Below the pieces are notes generated by a model. That model made no database searches. It saw only the letters and a program-made list of their open reading frames with translations, and was not told where the DNA came from. Shown in pieces: positions 1 to 7,344 of a DNA stretch of 64,000 bases. Numbering within the stretch: position 1 is the stretch's first letter; every line of letters begins with the position of its first letter. A program made the position numbers and the translations under genes. This stretch comes from Anianabacter salinae (lineage in GTDB: Bacteria > Pseudomonadota > Alphaproteobacteria > Rhodobacterales > Rhodobacteraceae), in contig NZ_JAHQZS010000001.1 of assembly GCF_019061145.1 (NCBI RefSeq), positions 868,001 to 932,000 on the forward strand, read 5' to 3'.

Positions 1-1
1 G

Positions 2-223
2 AACGCCCAGGACTTCCCGCGCCAGACCCTTGCGGACGAGGGGCTGCAGCGGATGGACCCCGACCAGTTCCTGCGCGCGCTGCACACCGCCCACCCGGAG
101 GCCGTAGCCGAGGCGGTCGAGGCCGTCCGCCGCACCGCCGAACGCCTGTCCGGCCAGCCGTGGGAGACACGGGCGCTGCTGAAGAAGGCAAGGTTGCCGA
201 GGCTGGGGAAGATGTTGGGGTAG
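2..223 (+). CDS. PIN-domain protein, C-terminal fragment
   Basis: This is an open frame entering from the left edge and ending in TAG at 221-223, giving the last 73 residues of a protein. The piece NAQDFPRQTL followed by MDPDQFLRAL and an alanine/glutamate-rich helix resembles the C-terminal end of larger PIN-domain ribonuclease proteins, where a DFP motif follows the last catalytic acidic region. The closing stretch RALLKKARLPRLGKML is also typical of that group. The catalytic N-terminal part lies outside the window, so activity and any antitoxin partner cannot be judged. Base composition is GC-rich, unlike the next 1 kb. Confidence 0.6.
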   Translation, partial: NAQDFPRQTLADEGLQRMDPDQFLRALHTAHPEAVAEAVEAVRRTAERLSGQPWETRALLKKARLPRLGKMLG

Positions 224-328
224 GGGGCGGGCAATGCGGTCAGAGTTGGCTTTCGTCCACGTTCTGCTTTTGATTGAAACGCGAGCCAAAGTGGTGTTCT
301 AGTCAATCTGAACAATGAAGGTTTCCCA

Positions 329-814
329 ATGGTTATTCTCAAAGCGTCATTTCGCATACTTGTTGGGATGGTGTTTGGTATAGGATCAGCGCTCGCCCTG
401 ACACCTGCGTTCGCTGCGTTCACCTCGGATCAAGACTCCATTGCACCATTTACTATGATGTCTCTTGTTATCCTCTGCGCAGTTCTTTGTGTTTTTGCGC
501 CAACGATTCGGAGAGCTTTTGGTCGTGGTTTTCTTCTGTTAGGCGCCTCTGTATTTGCGCTCCCAATCTCTGCCTTTCTACTTTCTGGCCGGGTAGCTTC
601 CGACGTCGTTGGCGCTGCTGAAGAAGGGTCAGAGGCACTAGCCGCAGTGGGTGCAGGGCTTGCAGGTATTGCTGTCACGGGAGTCGCAACATTCATAGGT
701 GTAATTATTGGTGCAATTCTGCTACTTATCGGGCTTGTACTGAGTCTCGGAGGGCGTCGAGAAGTAGTAATTATAGAGGGGGCCAGCCGTCGTGATCCAA
801 CGATTCGAAAGTAA
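329..814 (+). CDS. Unrecognised integral membrane protein
   Basis: I do not recognise this 161-residue protein. It starts with a hydrophobic segment (about residues 8-30) that could be a signal anchor, followed by further hydrophobic stretches around 40-58, 66-86 and 104-140, so three or four membrane helices are likely. The tail GGRREVVIIEGASRRD is charged and probably cytoplasmic. Codon use is notably AT-richer than the flanking genes, suggesting recent acquisition. Its 3' end overlaps the next gene by 23 nt, so the two are probably co-transcribed. Confidence 0.65.
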   Translation: MVILKASFRILVGMVFGIGSALALTPAFAAFTSDQDSIAPFTMMSLVILCAVLCVFAPTIRRAFGRGFLLLGASVFALPISAFLLSGRVASDVVGAAEEGSEALAAVGAGLAGIAVTGVATFIGVIIGAILLLIGLVLSLGGRREVVIIEGASRRDPTIRK

Positions 815-1199
815 CACGCTGAAGCACTTTTTCGGGCCAACGCTCCTAACAATGCTCTTTCTAACGTGCATTTCCCACGGTTCTCCAGTGATTGCCGAGC
901 CAATGCCAATAATCGAGTATCTCAAATCGATGGATCGAACTGAAGTGCGTTTCTCTGGACGAATTAAATACGACAGCAGCGACGATAGTTTCACATTCTA
1001 TAATGAAAGCCGAGATTATTTCGGCGTCACCATGGATGCTGGAAGGGATGCTCGGGAACAGATTGAGGCGGATTGTACCAATAATAGCTTCATGTTTTCC
1101 TACTCTGATCTCTGCACAATTTCTGGGTCTGGTACTGTTGAAATAAGAGGCTCAAGAATTTACATCAGTATCGAGTCGGTCGACCAACTCAGCAAATAG
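792..1199 (+). CDS. Unrecognised small exported protein
   Basis: This is a 135-residue protein of unknown function. The open frame begins at a GTG (792) overlapping the previous gene; an ATG at 852 would give a shorter form starting directly on the hydrophobic segment MLFLTCISHGSPVIA, which looks like a signal peptide. The mature part (from about residue 36) is rich in polar beta-strand-like sequence, carries two cysteines (in DCTN and DLCT) that could form a disulfide, and contains the piece VRFSGRIKYDSSDDSFTF, reminiscent of small OB-like exported proteins. Its composition is AT-rich like its upstream neighbour, implying a shared origin. Confidence 0.6.
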   Translation: MIQRFESNTLKHFFGPTLLTMLFLTCISHGSPVIAEPMPIIEYLKSMDRTEVRFSGRIKYDSSDDSFTFYNESRDYFGVTMDAGRDAREQIEADCTNNSFMFSYSDLCTISGSGTVEIRGSRIYISIESVDQLSK

Positions 1200-1211
1200 C
1201 TGAAAGGGTTT

Positions 1212-1260
1212 ACCCAGCTTTTGGAAAGATCTCAGGCTTCAGTTATGAGATATGCTGGGT
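1212..1260. other. Nested inverted repeat after the AT-rich genes
   Basis: ACCCAGC (1212-1218) can pair with GCTGGGT (1254-1260), and inside it ATCTCA (1229-1234) with TGAGAT (1246-1251). It lies between convergent genes and could act as a weak terminator for the rightward pair, but no T-tract follows directly. Confidence 0.35.
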
Positions 1261-1318
1261 CGGATGTCTGCTTCACTCTGACTAAATTGTACTTTTTTCT
1301 CTAATCGGCTCTTCCCCC

Positions 1319-2245
1319 TCACCCCTTCTTCAAATGCAGATACGTCTCGTTGAACCGCTTGGTCAGGTGATCGCCCGCGAGGATCGTCTCGCCTGATCCG
1401 AAGGGGGCGACGTTGGTGTCCCAGTTGGGGTTGAAGAACAGCGGCACGGAGATGCGCTCGGCGTCGGTGCCGCGGACCCGGTGCGGGGTGGCGACGACCC
1501 GGCCCCTGGTCCAGAACTCCAGCATTTCGCCAAAGTTGATGATGAACTCGCCGGGCGGGGCCGAGAGCGGCTGCCAGCCGCCGCCGCGCCGCCGCACCTC
1601 CAGCCCCGGCGAGCCGTCCGTCGCCAGCAGCGTCAGGCAGCCGTAGTCGGTGTGCGCGGCGATGCCGAAGTCCTTGTCCCCGGCCCAGGCGGGACGCTCG
1701 GGGTAGAGGTTGGCGCGCAGAAGCGCCATCGGCTTCGAGAACTTGTCGTCGAAATATCCCGCATCCTCGCCAATGGCGCTCGCCAGCCCTCGAAGCAGAT
1801 CCAGCGCCACGGCCCGCGCCTTGGCATAGTAACCCTCGACCACATCGCGGAACCCCTCGGGCGCGTCCGGCCACAGGTTCGGCGCGTAGACCGGCAGCGC
1901 CGATTGCGGATCATCGGGGGGCAATTCCAGCCCCATGTCGAAGACCTGCTTGTAGTCGGGGTTGGCGCGCGGGTCGACCTGTTCGGACCCCGGCGCGCCC
2001 CAGCCCCGGTTCGACCCGGTGCGCGCCATGTCGATGCGCGCCTTCTCGGCCGCGGGCAGGTGAAAGAAGGCGCGGTAGGCGGCGATCACCGCCTCGACCT
2101 CGGCGGCGGGCAGGGCGGTGTTGAAGACCGTCATGAAGCCCACATCCTGTGCCGCGCGGGCGACGTCGCGGCGCGCCTCGGCATGGCCGGGATGCGCGGG
2201 ATCGGCAAGGGCGGCGGCATCGACACGGGGGATCGGAACGGACAT
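1319..2245 (-). CDS. Isopenicillin N synthase-like 2OG-Fe(II) oxygenase
   Basis: This is a 308-residue member of the 2-oxoglutarate/Fe(II)-dependent oxygenase superfamily. The N-terminal DIOX_N region (about residues 4-110) contains NRGWGAPGSEQ, and the C-terminal catalytic domain carries the iron triad H198 and D200 (in AAHTDYG) and H255 (in ATPHRV), with the co-substrate-binding R264 and serine in RISVPLFF. The likely start is the ATG at 2245 behind an AAGGCGAGG-like ribosome site; an upstream in-frame ATG at 2308 would add 21 unlikely residues. The substrate is unknown; family members oxidise amino acid-derived or xenobiotic compounds. It is divergent from tpiA with 110 nt between them. 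Confidence 0.85.
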   Translation of the reverse strand: MSVPIPRVDAAALADPAHPGHAEARRDVARAAQDVGFMTVFNTALPAAEVEAVIAAYRAFFHLPAAEKARIDMARTGSNRGWGAPGSEQVDPRANPDYKQVFDMGLELPPDDPQSALPVYAPNLWPDAPEGFRDVVEGYYAKARAVALDLLRGLASAIGEDAGYFDDKFSKPMALLRANLYPERPAWAGDKDFGIAAHTDYGCLTLLATDGSPGLEVRRRGGGWQPLSAPPGEFIINFGEMLEFWTRGRVVATPHRVRGTDAERISVPLFFNPNWDTNVAPFGSGETILAGDHLTKRFNETYLHLKKG

Positions 2246-2355
2246 CGCGGGGCCTCGCCTTGGGTGCCAGAAGGACGCGGGCGCGGAGTGATGGGTTTCG
2301 CCGCCCATGTAAAGCGGCTAATTTCGGACTTCACAGCGCAAGCCGGGAGGCGACA

Positions 2356-3108
2356 ATGACAGACCGACGCAAACTAGCCGCGGGCAACTGGAAGATGAAC
2401 GGCGCCGAGCCGGACCTTGCCGAGATCGACGCGCTGGCCACAGCGCACCCCGCGCCCGGCGTCGACGTGCTGGTCTGCCCGCCCGCGCCTTTGATTCACC
2501 GCATGGCGCAGCGCCTGTCCGAAAGCACCATCGACGTCGGCGGGCAGGATTGCCACGCGGCGGCGTCGGGCGCGCACACCGGTGACATCTCGGCGGCGAT
2601 GCTGCTGGATGCGGGCGCCTACTATGTCATCCTGGGCCATTCCGAGCGCCGCGCCGATCACGGCGAGACCAGCGCGGACGTCGCCGCCAAGGTGCGCGCC
2701 GCCGCCGATGCGCGCCTCGTCTCCATCGTCTGCGTGGGCGAGACGCTGGCCGAGCGTGAGGACGGCAAGGCGCTGTCGGTCGTCGGCGCGCAGCTTGCCG
2801 GGTCGCTGCCCGATGACGTGACGCCCGAGATGTTGGTGATCGCCTATGAGCCCGTCTGGGCGATCGGCACCGGCAAGGTCGCCAGCATAAGCGACATCGC
2901 CGAGATGCACGGCGCGATCCGCACGGCGCTGGTGGACCGCTTCGGCGCGGGCGGGCAGGGCATCCGCATCCTCTATGGCGGATCGGTCAAGCCGGGCAAC
3001 GCGGCAGAAATCTTCGCGGTGCCGGACGTGGACGGGGCCCTGGTGGGGGGCGCGTCGCTGACGGCAGAGGATTTCGGCGCGATCATCACGGCGCTCGAGG
3101 CGGCCTGA
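2356..3108 (+). CDS. tpiA: Triosephosphate isomerase
   Basis: This cytoplasmic TIM-barrel enzyme interconverts dihydroxyacetone phosphate and glyceraldehyde 3-phosphate in glycolysis, gluconeogenesis and the Calvin cycle. The 250-residue length is normal. Catalytic residues are visible: N11 and K13 in GNWKMNG, H95 in GHSERR and E165 in AYEPVWAIGTGK, which also holds the flexible loop 6. Phosphate-binding YGGSVKPGNA and GALVGGASL follow near the C terminus. The start at 2356 directly precedes this conserved N terminus and has GGGAGG upstream. The next gene is convergent with only 3 nt between stops. Confidence 0.97.
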   Translation: MTDRRKLAAGNWKMNGAEPDLAEIDALATAHPAPGVDVLVCPPAPLIHRMAQRLSESTIDVGGQDCHAAASGAHTGDISAAMLLDAGAYYVILGHSERRADHGETSADVAAKVRAAADARLVSIVCVGETLAEREDGKALSVVGAQLAGSLPDDVTPEMLVIAYEPVWAIGTGKVASISDIAEMHGAIRTALVDRFGAGGQGIRILYGGSVKPGNAAEIFAVPDVDGALVGGASLTAEDFGAIITALEAA

Positions 3109-3111
3109 GCG

Positions 3112-4284
3112 CTATTCGTCTGCCGTGACGTCGAGGCCATAAAGCCACTCGAACCGGCGCAGCGCGGCGGTGGGCGCGATCCTGCCGCCCAGCCGCAAGG
3201 CGGTGTGCGCGGCGCGCCGGACAAACGGGCTTTGCAGGTGGTAGTTGCGGGCGTTGCCGTTCGCCGCCTCGATGGCGCGGATCACGCGGGGGCGGCGGCG
3301 CGCCTGATAGAGCGCCAGAGCGTCCGGCGTGTCGGTGCGTGCCAGAAGGTCGGCCAGAACCCAGGCGTCCTCGAGCGCAAGGTTCGCGCCCTGTGCCAGA
3401 AACGGCAGCGTCGGGTGGGCGGCATCGCCAAGGATCGCCGACGCGCCGTCGTGCCACACGGGCGCGACCGGATGGCGGAACAACCCCCACAGGTGCACCG
3501 CCTCCGCCTCGTCCAGACGGGCGCGCAGCCAAGGGTGGAACCCGGCGAAGGCGCGGCGCATCTCGTCCGGGTTGCCGGGGATGTGCCAGCCTTCCTCGGC
3601 CCAGCCGTCCCGTTCCTCGACCGCCACGATATTCAAAAGCGTTCCGCCGCGCAGGGGGTAGGTCACGGCATGCCGCCCGGGGCCCATGTGCACCTGCGCC
3701 TCGGGCGGGGTGCCGGGCGGCGCGGGCACCAGCGCGCGCCATGCCACCTGTCCTGTAAAGCGCGGGGCGGCCGAGCCATTGAGCCGCGCGCGCAGGCCCG
3801 AATGCAGACCGTCCGCGCCGATCAGAAGGCTGGACGACACGGTCTCGCCCGCGGTGGTTGTCAGAACGGATCGCCCCCGGTCCTGCCGGATCTCGGCGAC
3901 TTCGGTGCCGGTGCGGACCGTCACGCCTGCCGCCTGCGCCGCCCTGAACAGACAACCGATCAGGTCGGCGCGGTGGATCAGCAGGAACGTCCGGTCCGGC
4001 GCATGGCGGGCAAGATCGAGATGCAGAACATCGCGCCCGCTTGGCCCGTCGATCAGCCGCACGCCGGTCGAGCGCGCCGCAGCCCCGCGCACTTCGGCGC
4101 CAAGGCCCAGAGCTTCCAGCACGGCAAATCCGTTCGGGCTGATCTGAAGCCCGGCGCCGACCTCGGTGATGGCGGGCGCGCGTTCCAGCACGGTCACAGC
4201 GGCGCCGCGATGCGCCAGCGCCGTTGCAACGGCCAGCCCGGCAACGCCCGCGCCGATCACGGTGATGTCCTGCCCGATCAACAT
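3112..4284 (-). CDS. FAD-dependent aromatic-ring monooxygenase
   Basis: This 390-residue flavoprotein belongs to the UbiH/salicylate hydroxylase-like class A monooxygenases, which use NAD(P)H and O2 to hydroxylate aromatic substrates. The N-terminal dinucleotide fold VIGAGVAGLAVA (about residues 10-21) ends in the acidic ribose-binding LERAP; the DG motif is in LIGADGLHSGLRARL; the second FAD motif GDAAHPTLPFLAQG lies near residue 285 and is followed by ALEDAWVLADLL. The exact substrate cannot be told; no aromatic degradation genes adjoin it. It lies upstream of dksA on the same strand, but the dksA terminator and ORF order show these are separate units (dksA is transcribed away on the minus strand toward this gene). 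Confidence 0.85.
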   Translation of the reverse strand: MLIGQDITVIGAGVAGLAVATALAHRGAAVTVLERAPAITEVGAGLQISPNGFAVLEALGLGAEVRGAAARSTGVRLIDGPSGRDVLHLDLARHAPDRTFLLIHRADLIGCLFRAAQAAGVTVRTGTEVAEIRQDRGRSVLTTTAGETVSSSLLIGADGLHSGLRARLNGSAAPRFTGQVAWRALVPAPPGTPPEAQVHMGPGRHAVTYPLRGGTLLNIVAVEERDGWAEEGWHIPGNPDEMRRAFAGFHPWLRARLDEAEAVHLWGLFRHPVAPVWHDGASAILGDAAHPTLPFLAQGANLALEDAWVLADLLARTDTPDALALYQARRRPRVIRAIEAANGNARNYHLQSPFVRRAAHTALRLGGRIAPTAALRRFEWLYGLDVTADE

Positions 4285-4311
4285 GCCTGCGCCATCCCTG
4301 TGCCGAACATG

Positions 4312-4342
4312 AAAACGCCGGAACGGTGGACCGCTCCGGCGT
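4312..4342 (-). terminator. Rho-independent terminator of dksA
   Basis: Arms 4315-4327 and 4330-4342 pair over 13 bp with a single mismatch, and on the minus strand the hairpin is followed by TTTTC. It lies 26 nt past the dksA stop, just upstream of the FAD monooxygenase start. Confidence 0.85.
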
Positions 4343-4368
4343 GATATTTCCAGACGGACGCCACGCGA

Positions 4369-4791
4369 TCAGTCGTCGCGGTGAACCTTTTCCCGGCGCT
4401 CGTGCTTTTCCTGCGCTTCCAGCGTCATCGTCGCGATCGGGCGCGCATCGAGACGCTTCAGCGAGATCGGCTCGCCCGAGACTTCGCAGTACCCGTATTC
4501 GCCGTTCTCGATCCGGCGCAGCGCCGACTCGATCTTGGACACCAGCTTGCGCTGGCGGTCACGGGTGCGCAGTTCCAGCGCGCGGTCGGTTTCCTCGCTG
4601 GCGCGGTCGGCGATGTCGGGCACCGCGCGGGCGCTGCCTTGCAGACCTTCGATGGTGTTGCGGCTTTCCGACACCAGCTCTTCCTTCCAGGCGTGCAGCT
4701 TGCGGCGGAAGTATTCAAGTTGACGATCGTTCATGAACGGTTCGTCTTCTGCAGGACGGTAGTCCTCGGGCAGAAAGATTTCGGCCTTCAT
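4369..4791 (-). CDS. dksA: RNA polymerase-binding transcription factor DksA
   Basis: DksA binds the RNA polymerase secondary channel and, with ppGpp, resets rRNA and stress-gene transcription. The 140-residue form starting MKAEIFLPEDYRPAEDEPF is chosen because AAGGA lies upstream of the ATG at 4791; a longer open frame to 4935 looks non-coding. The coiled-coil tip signature DIADRA (residues 59-64, DxxDxA) is intact. The zinc-finger region keeps only C102: S105, T123 and A126 stand where E. coli DksA has cysteines, so this is a Cys-poor DksA that probably folds without Zn. It is followed by its own terminator. Confidence 0.93.
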   Translation of the reverse strand: MKAEIFLPEDYRPAEDEPFMNDRQLEYFRRKLHAWKEELVSESRNTIEGLQGSARAVPDIADRASEETDRALELRTRDRQRKLVSKIESALRRIENGEYGYCEVSGEPISLKRLDARPIATMTLEAQEKHERREKVHRDD

Positions 4792-5122
4792 CCCGTTATC
4801 CTTTTGCTCGCCGGTCATTGTCATGGACTGAGTCTCAGGCATCCCGGCCCTCCACGCCGACCCTCTAACCGAACGCATTTGGGATGTCACTACGCGAATG
4901 CCGTTGATGACGTCTGAGAAACCTATCGTTTCCAATGCATTTTGCCGTGTTGCGAAGGCGGGTGACGATTCCCTATAGGACGATCACGGGGCCGTGATAG
5001 GATGACGGCGCAGCGCGGTGACGACGCAGGGGGCGTGGGGCCGGACAGCTTGCGCGGGGCCGGGGTTTGCCGGACCGCGAGGACGGCCCGGCCATGCCGG
5101 GCACAAGGGGACACCCACCACC
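4792..5122. promoter_or_regulatory. 331-nt divergent intergenic region with a 16-bp palindrome
   Basis: This non-coding stretch separates dksA (leftward) from the VHL-like gene (rightward). Its clearest element is ATCACGG-GG-CCGTGAT at 4983-4998, a perfect 7-bp inverted repeat flanked by CTATAGG (about 4973) and ATAGGATG. That could be an operator overlapping a promoter for either gene. The remainder holds in-frame but implausible extensions of both genes; I see no small ORF with convincing coding character and no RNA gene. Confidence 0.45.
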
Positions 5123-5953
5123 ATGAAGCCTACCGCTATTCTTTCCGCCTGCCTGACCCTTGCCGCGCTGGCGGGCAGCGCCGGTGCCCAAACCATTGAG
5201 GCCAAACCTTATTTCAACAACGTGCGCGGCTGGAACGTCGTTGCCTTCATCGACAACGGCCGCCACGCCGGCTGCGGGATGGAACGCCCCTCCGGCGCGT
5301 TCGACTTCGGCCTCGGGCGCGAGAACGGGGCGTGGTTCCTGTTGTTCCCGTCCAATGCACAGGACGGCGCGACCTCTTCGGCCATCATCGACCTCGACCG
5401 GTATTCGGAAGACTTCCAGCTTGTCAGCCGGATGGGCCTGTGGGGCGCTCCGCTGCCCGAAACATGGGTGCGCCAGATCGCGGGAGGCTCGTCGATGGTC
5501 GTGACCATGAACAACCGCCAGTTTCCGATGTCGCTGTCCGGGACCTCCGCTGCGATCCTCAAGGTCGAGGAATGCGACGCGCGGCAGGGTGGCGGGATGG
5601 CCGTCGCCGTTCCCGCTGTTCCGCAGCCGATGCCCCGTCCGCTTGTGCAGCCGCCCGTCGAGAGCGATGCCGCGCGCATGGGCGCCGGGTGCCCGGTCTA
5701 TGGCAGCTTTCGCTCGCCCGACCTGCAGGACTATGCCCGCGTGACCTTCTACAACACCCGGCCCCATGCGGTGACCGTCTACTGGCTCGATCATGCGGGC
5801 CACACGGTCGAGATCGCGCCGCTTCTGGGCGGGGAATCCTCGACCATCGACACCACGGCGGGGGCCTATTTCCTCGCCAAGAACTTCGAGGGCACCTGTT
5901 TTGGCGGCGTGATCGAAGCGGCGTTCGGCGAGTCGGACTATTTCATCCAGTGA
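5123..5953 (+). CDS. Exported protein with a C-terminal VHL-beta-like domain
   Basis: This is a 276-residue protein with a clear Sec signal peptide (residues 1-23, ending GSAGAQ). Residues about 25-160 form an unrecognised domain with a Cys in HAGCGMERPSG. After a proline-rich linker, residues about 190-276 contain VTFYNTRPHAVTVYWLDHAG and a following TIDTTAGAYFLAKN. The YWLD turn between two strands matches the beta domain of the von Hippel-Lindau tumour suppressor, a fold that also occurs in bacterial secreted proteins. Two cysteines (in GAGCPVYG and EGTCFGG) could pair in the periplasm. The start at 5123 is the only ATG in front of the signal peptide. Function is unknown; the VHL-like assignment is by motif only. 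Confidence 0.75.
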   Translation: MKPTAILSACLTLAALAGSAGAQTIEAKPYFNNVRGWNVVAFIDNGRHAGCGMERPSGAFDFGLGRENGAWFLLFPSNAQDGATSSAIIDLDRYSEDFQLVSRMGLWGAPLPETWVRQIAGGSSMVVTMNNRQFPMSLSGTSAAILKVEECDARQGGGMAVAVPAVPQPMPRPLVQPPVESDAARMGAGCPVYGSFRSPDLQDYARVTFYNTRPHAVTVYWLDHAGHTVEIAPLLGGESSTIDTTAGAYFLAKNFEGTCFGGVIEAAFGESDYFIQ

Positions 5954-5963
5954 CGGCGCGGCG

Positions 5964-6002
5964 CCGGTGCAAGGCGGCTTCGGTCCCGGTGCCTTGCATC
6001 GG
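5964..6002. terminator. Hairpin between the VHL-like and MoxR genes
   Basis: CCGGTGCAAGGC (5964-5975) pairs with GCCTTGCATCGG (5991-6002), with one G-U pair. There is no T-tract, so it may be a weak terminator or an mRNA processing and stability element. Confidence 0.4.
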
Positions 6003-6053
6003 GGCCGGGCCTCGCCTACCCCTTCGGGCAACCACCGCCCCAAGGATGCCCCC

Positions 6054-6893
6054 ATGCAGTTCACCGGAACCAAGGATTACGTCGCCACGGGCGATCTGAC
6101 CGTCGCCGTCAATGCCGCGATCACGCTGGAACGCCCGCTTCTGGTCAAGGGAGAGCCCGGCACCGGCAAGACCGAACTGGCGCGGCAGGTCGCGGGCGCG
6201 CTGGGCCTGCCGATCCTTGAATGGCACATCAAGTCCACCACCCGCGCGCAGCAGGGGCTTTACGAATACGACGCGGTCAGCAGGTTGCGCGACAGCCAGC
6301 TGGGCGACGAACGCGTCAACGACGTGCGCAACTATATCCGGCAGGGCAAGCTGTGGCAGGCGTTTCAGGCTGACGGCCGCGTGGTGCTGCTGATCGACGA
6401 GATCGACAAGGCCGACATCGAGTTTCCGAACGACCTTCTGCAGGAGCTCGACCGGATGGAGTTCCACGTCTACGAGACCGGCGAGACGGTGGCGGCGCGG
6501 CAGCGGCCCATCGTCATCATCACTTCGAACAACGAAAAGGAACTGCCCGACGCCTTCCTGCGCCGCTGTTTCTTCCACTACATCCGCTTTCCCGAGGCCG
6601 ATACGCTGCGCCGCATCGTCGAGGTGCACCATCCCGGCATCAAGGACGCGCTGCTGACCGAGGCGCTGACCCGCTTCTACGAGATCCGCGAAACGCCGGG
6701 GCTGAAGAAAAAGCCGTCTACATCCGAGGTGCTGGACTGGCTCAAGCTGCTGCTGGCCGAAGACCTGTCGCCCGAGGACTTGCGTAAGGATGGCGCCAAC
6801 GCCCTGCCCAAGCTGCACGGCGCGCTTCTGAAGAACGAGCAGGACGTTCACCTGTTCGAGCGGCTGGCCTTCATGGCCCGGCGGGAGCGGTAG
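6054..6893 (+). CDS. MoxR-family AAA+ ATPase
   Basis: This 279-residue AAA+ ATPase is of the MoxR/APE2220 type that works with VWA-domain proteins as a metal- or cofactor-inserting or remodelling chaperone. The Walker A motif GEPGTGKTE (about residues 32-40), Walker B VVLLIDEIDKAD (about 107-118), sensor 1 IIITSNNEKELPDAF and the arginine finger region LRRCFFHYIRF are present. The ATG at 6054 gives the conserved N terminus MQFTGTKDYVATGD; longer frames upstream look non-coding. The CoxE-like VWA partner is at 9033-10220, three genes downstream on the same strand. Confidence 0.9.
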   Translation: MQFTGTKDYVATGDLTVAVNAAITLERPLLVKGEPGTGKTELARQVAGALGLPILEWHIKSTTRAQQGLYEYDAVSRLRDSQLGDERVNDVRNYIRQGKLWQAFQADGRVVLLIDEIDKADIEFPNDLLQELDRMEFHVYETGETVAARQRPIVIITSNNEKELPDAFLRRCFFHYIRFPEADTLRRIVEVHHPGIKDALLTEALTRFYEIRETPGLKKKPSTSEVLDWLKLLLAEDLSPEDLRKDGANALPKLHGALLKNEQDVHLFERLAFMARRER

Positions 6894-6894
6894 G

Positions 6895-7344
6895 GTGGCC
6901 GTCACGATCCGCCCCGTCAACGCCGGGGACGAGGCCGAGTGGCGCAGGCTGTGGACGGCCTATCTGGCGTTCTACGAGACGACCGTGCCCGAAGAGGTCT
7001 ATGCCGCCTCTTTCGCGCGGCTTCTGTCGGACGACGCGCACGACTTTCACGGCCTGATCGCCGAGGTGGATGGCCGCCCCGCGGGCCTCGTGCACTACCT
7101 GTTTCACCGTCATATGTGGCGCACCGAAAAGGTCTGCTACCTGCAGGATCTTTACGCCGATCCCGATGTCCGGGGGCAGGGGATCGGGCGCAAACTGATC
7201 GAAGCGGTCTATGACGCGGCGGACACAATGGAGTGTCCGCGTGTCTACTGGCTGACTCAGGACTTCAATGCGACGGCAAGACGGCTCTATGATCGGATCG
7301 GGCAGGTAACGCCGTTCATTAAATACGACAGGCCGAAACCATGA
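6895..7344 (+). CDS. GNAT-family N-acetyltransferase
   Basis: This 149-residue acetyltransferase starts at GTG 6895, one base after the MoxR stop, so it is translationally linked to it. The acetyl-CoA pyrophosphate-binding loop is visible as DVRGQGIGRKLIEAV (about residues 92-106), preceded by the strand CYLQDLYADP and followed by the C-terminal piece NATARRLYDRIGQVTPF. The acceptor substrate is unknown. Its 3' end overlaps the next start by ATGA (7341-7344). Confidence 0.88.
   Translation: MAVTIRPVNAGDEAEWRRLWTAYLAFYETTVPEEVYAASFARLLSDDAHDFHGLIAEVDGRPAGLVHYLFHRHMWRTEKVCYLQDLYADPDVRGQGIGRKLIEAVYDAADTMECPRVYWLTQDFNATARRLYDRIGQVTPFIKYDRPKP

Noticed and set aside
792-851. N-terminal extension from GTG 792 as part of the secreted protein
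   Set aside because: Not fully rejected; listed as the longest start, but ATG 852 fits the signal peptide better, so the first 20 residues may be untranslated.
4973-6073. Long antisense open frame of 366 codons opposite the VHL-like gene
   Set aside because: High GC creates long stop-free antisense frames. The sense strand has a signal peptide and recognisable domain, the antisense has neither.
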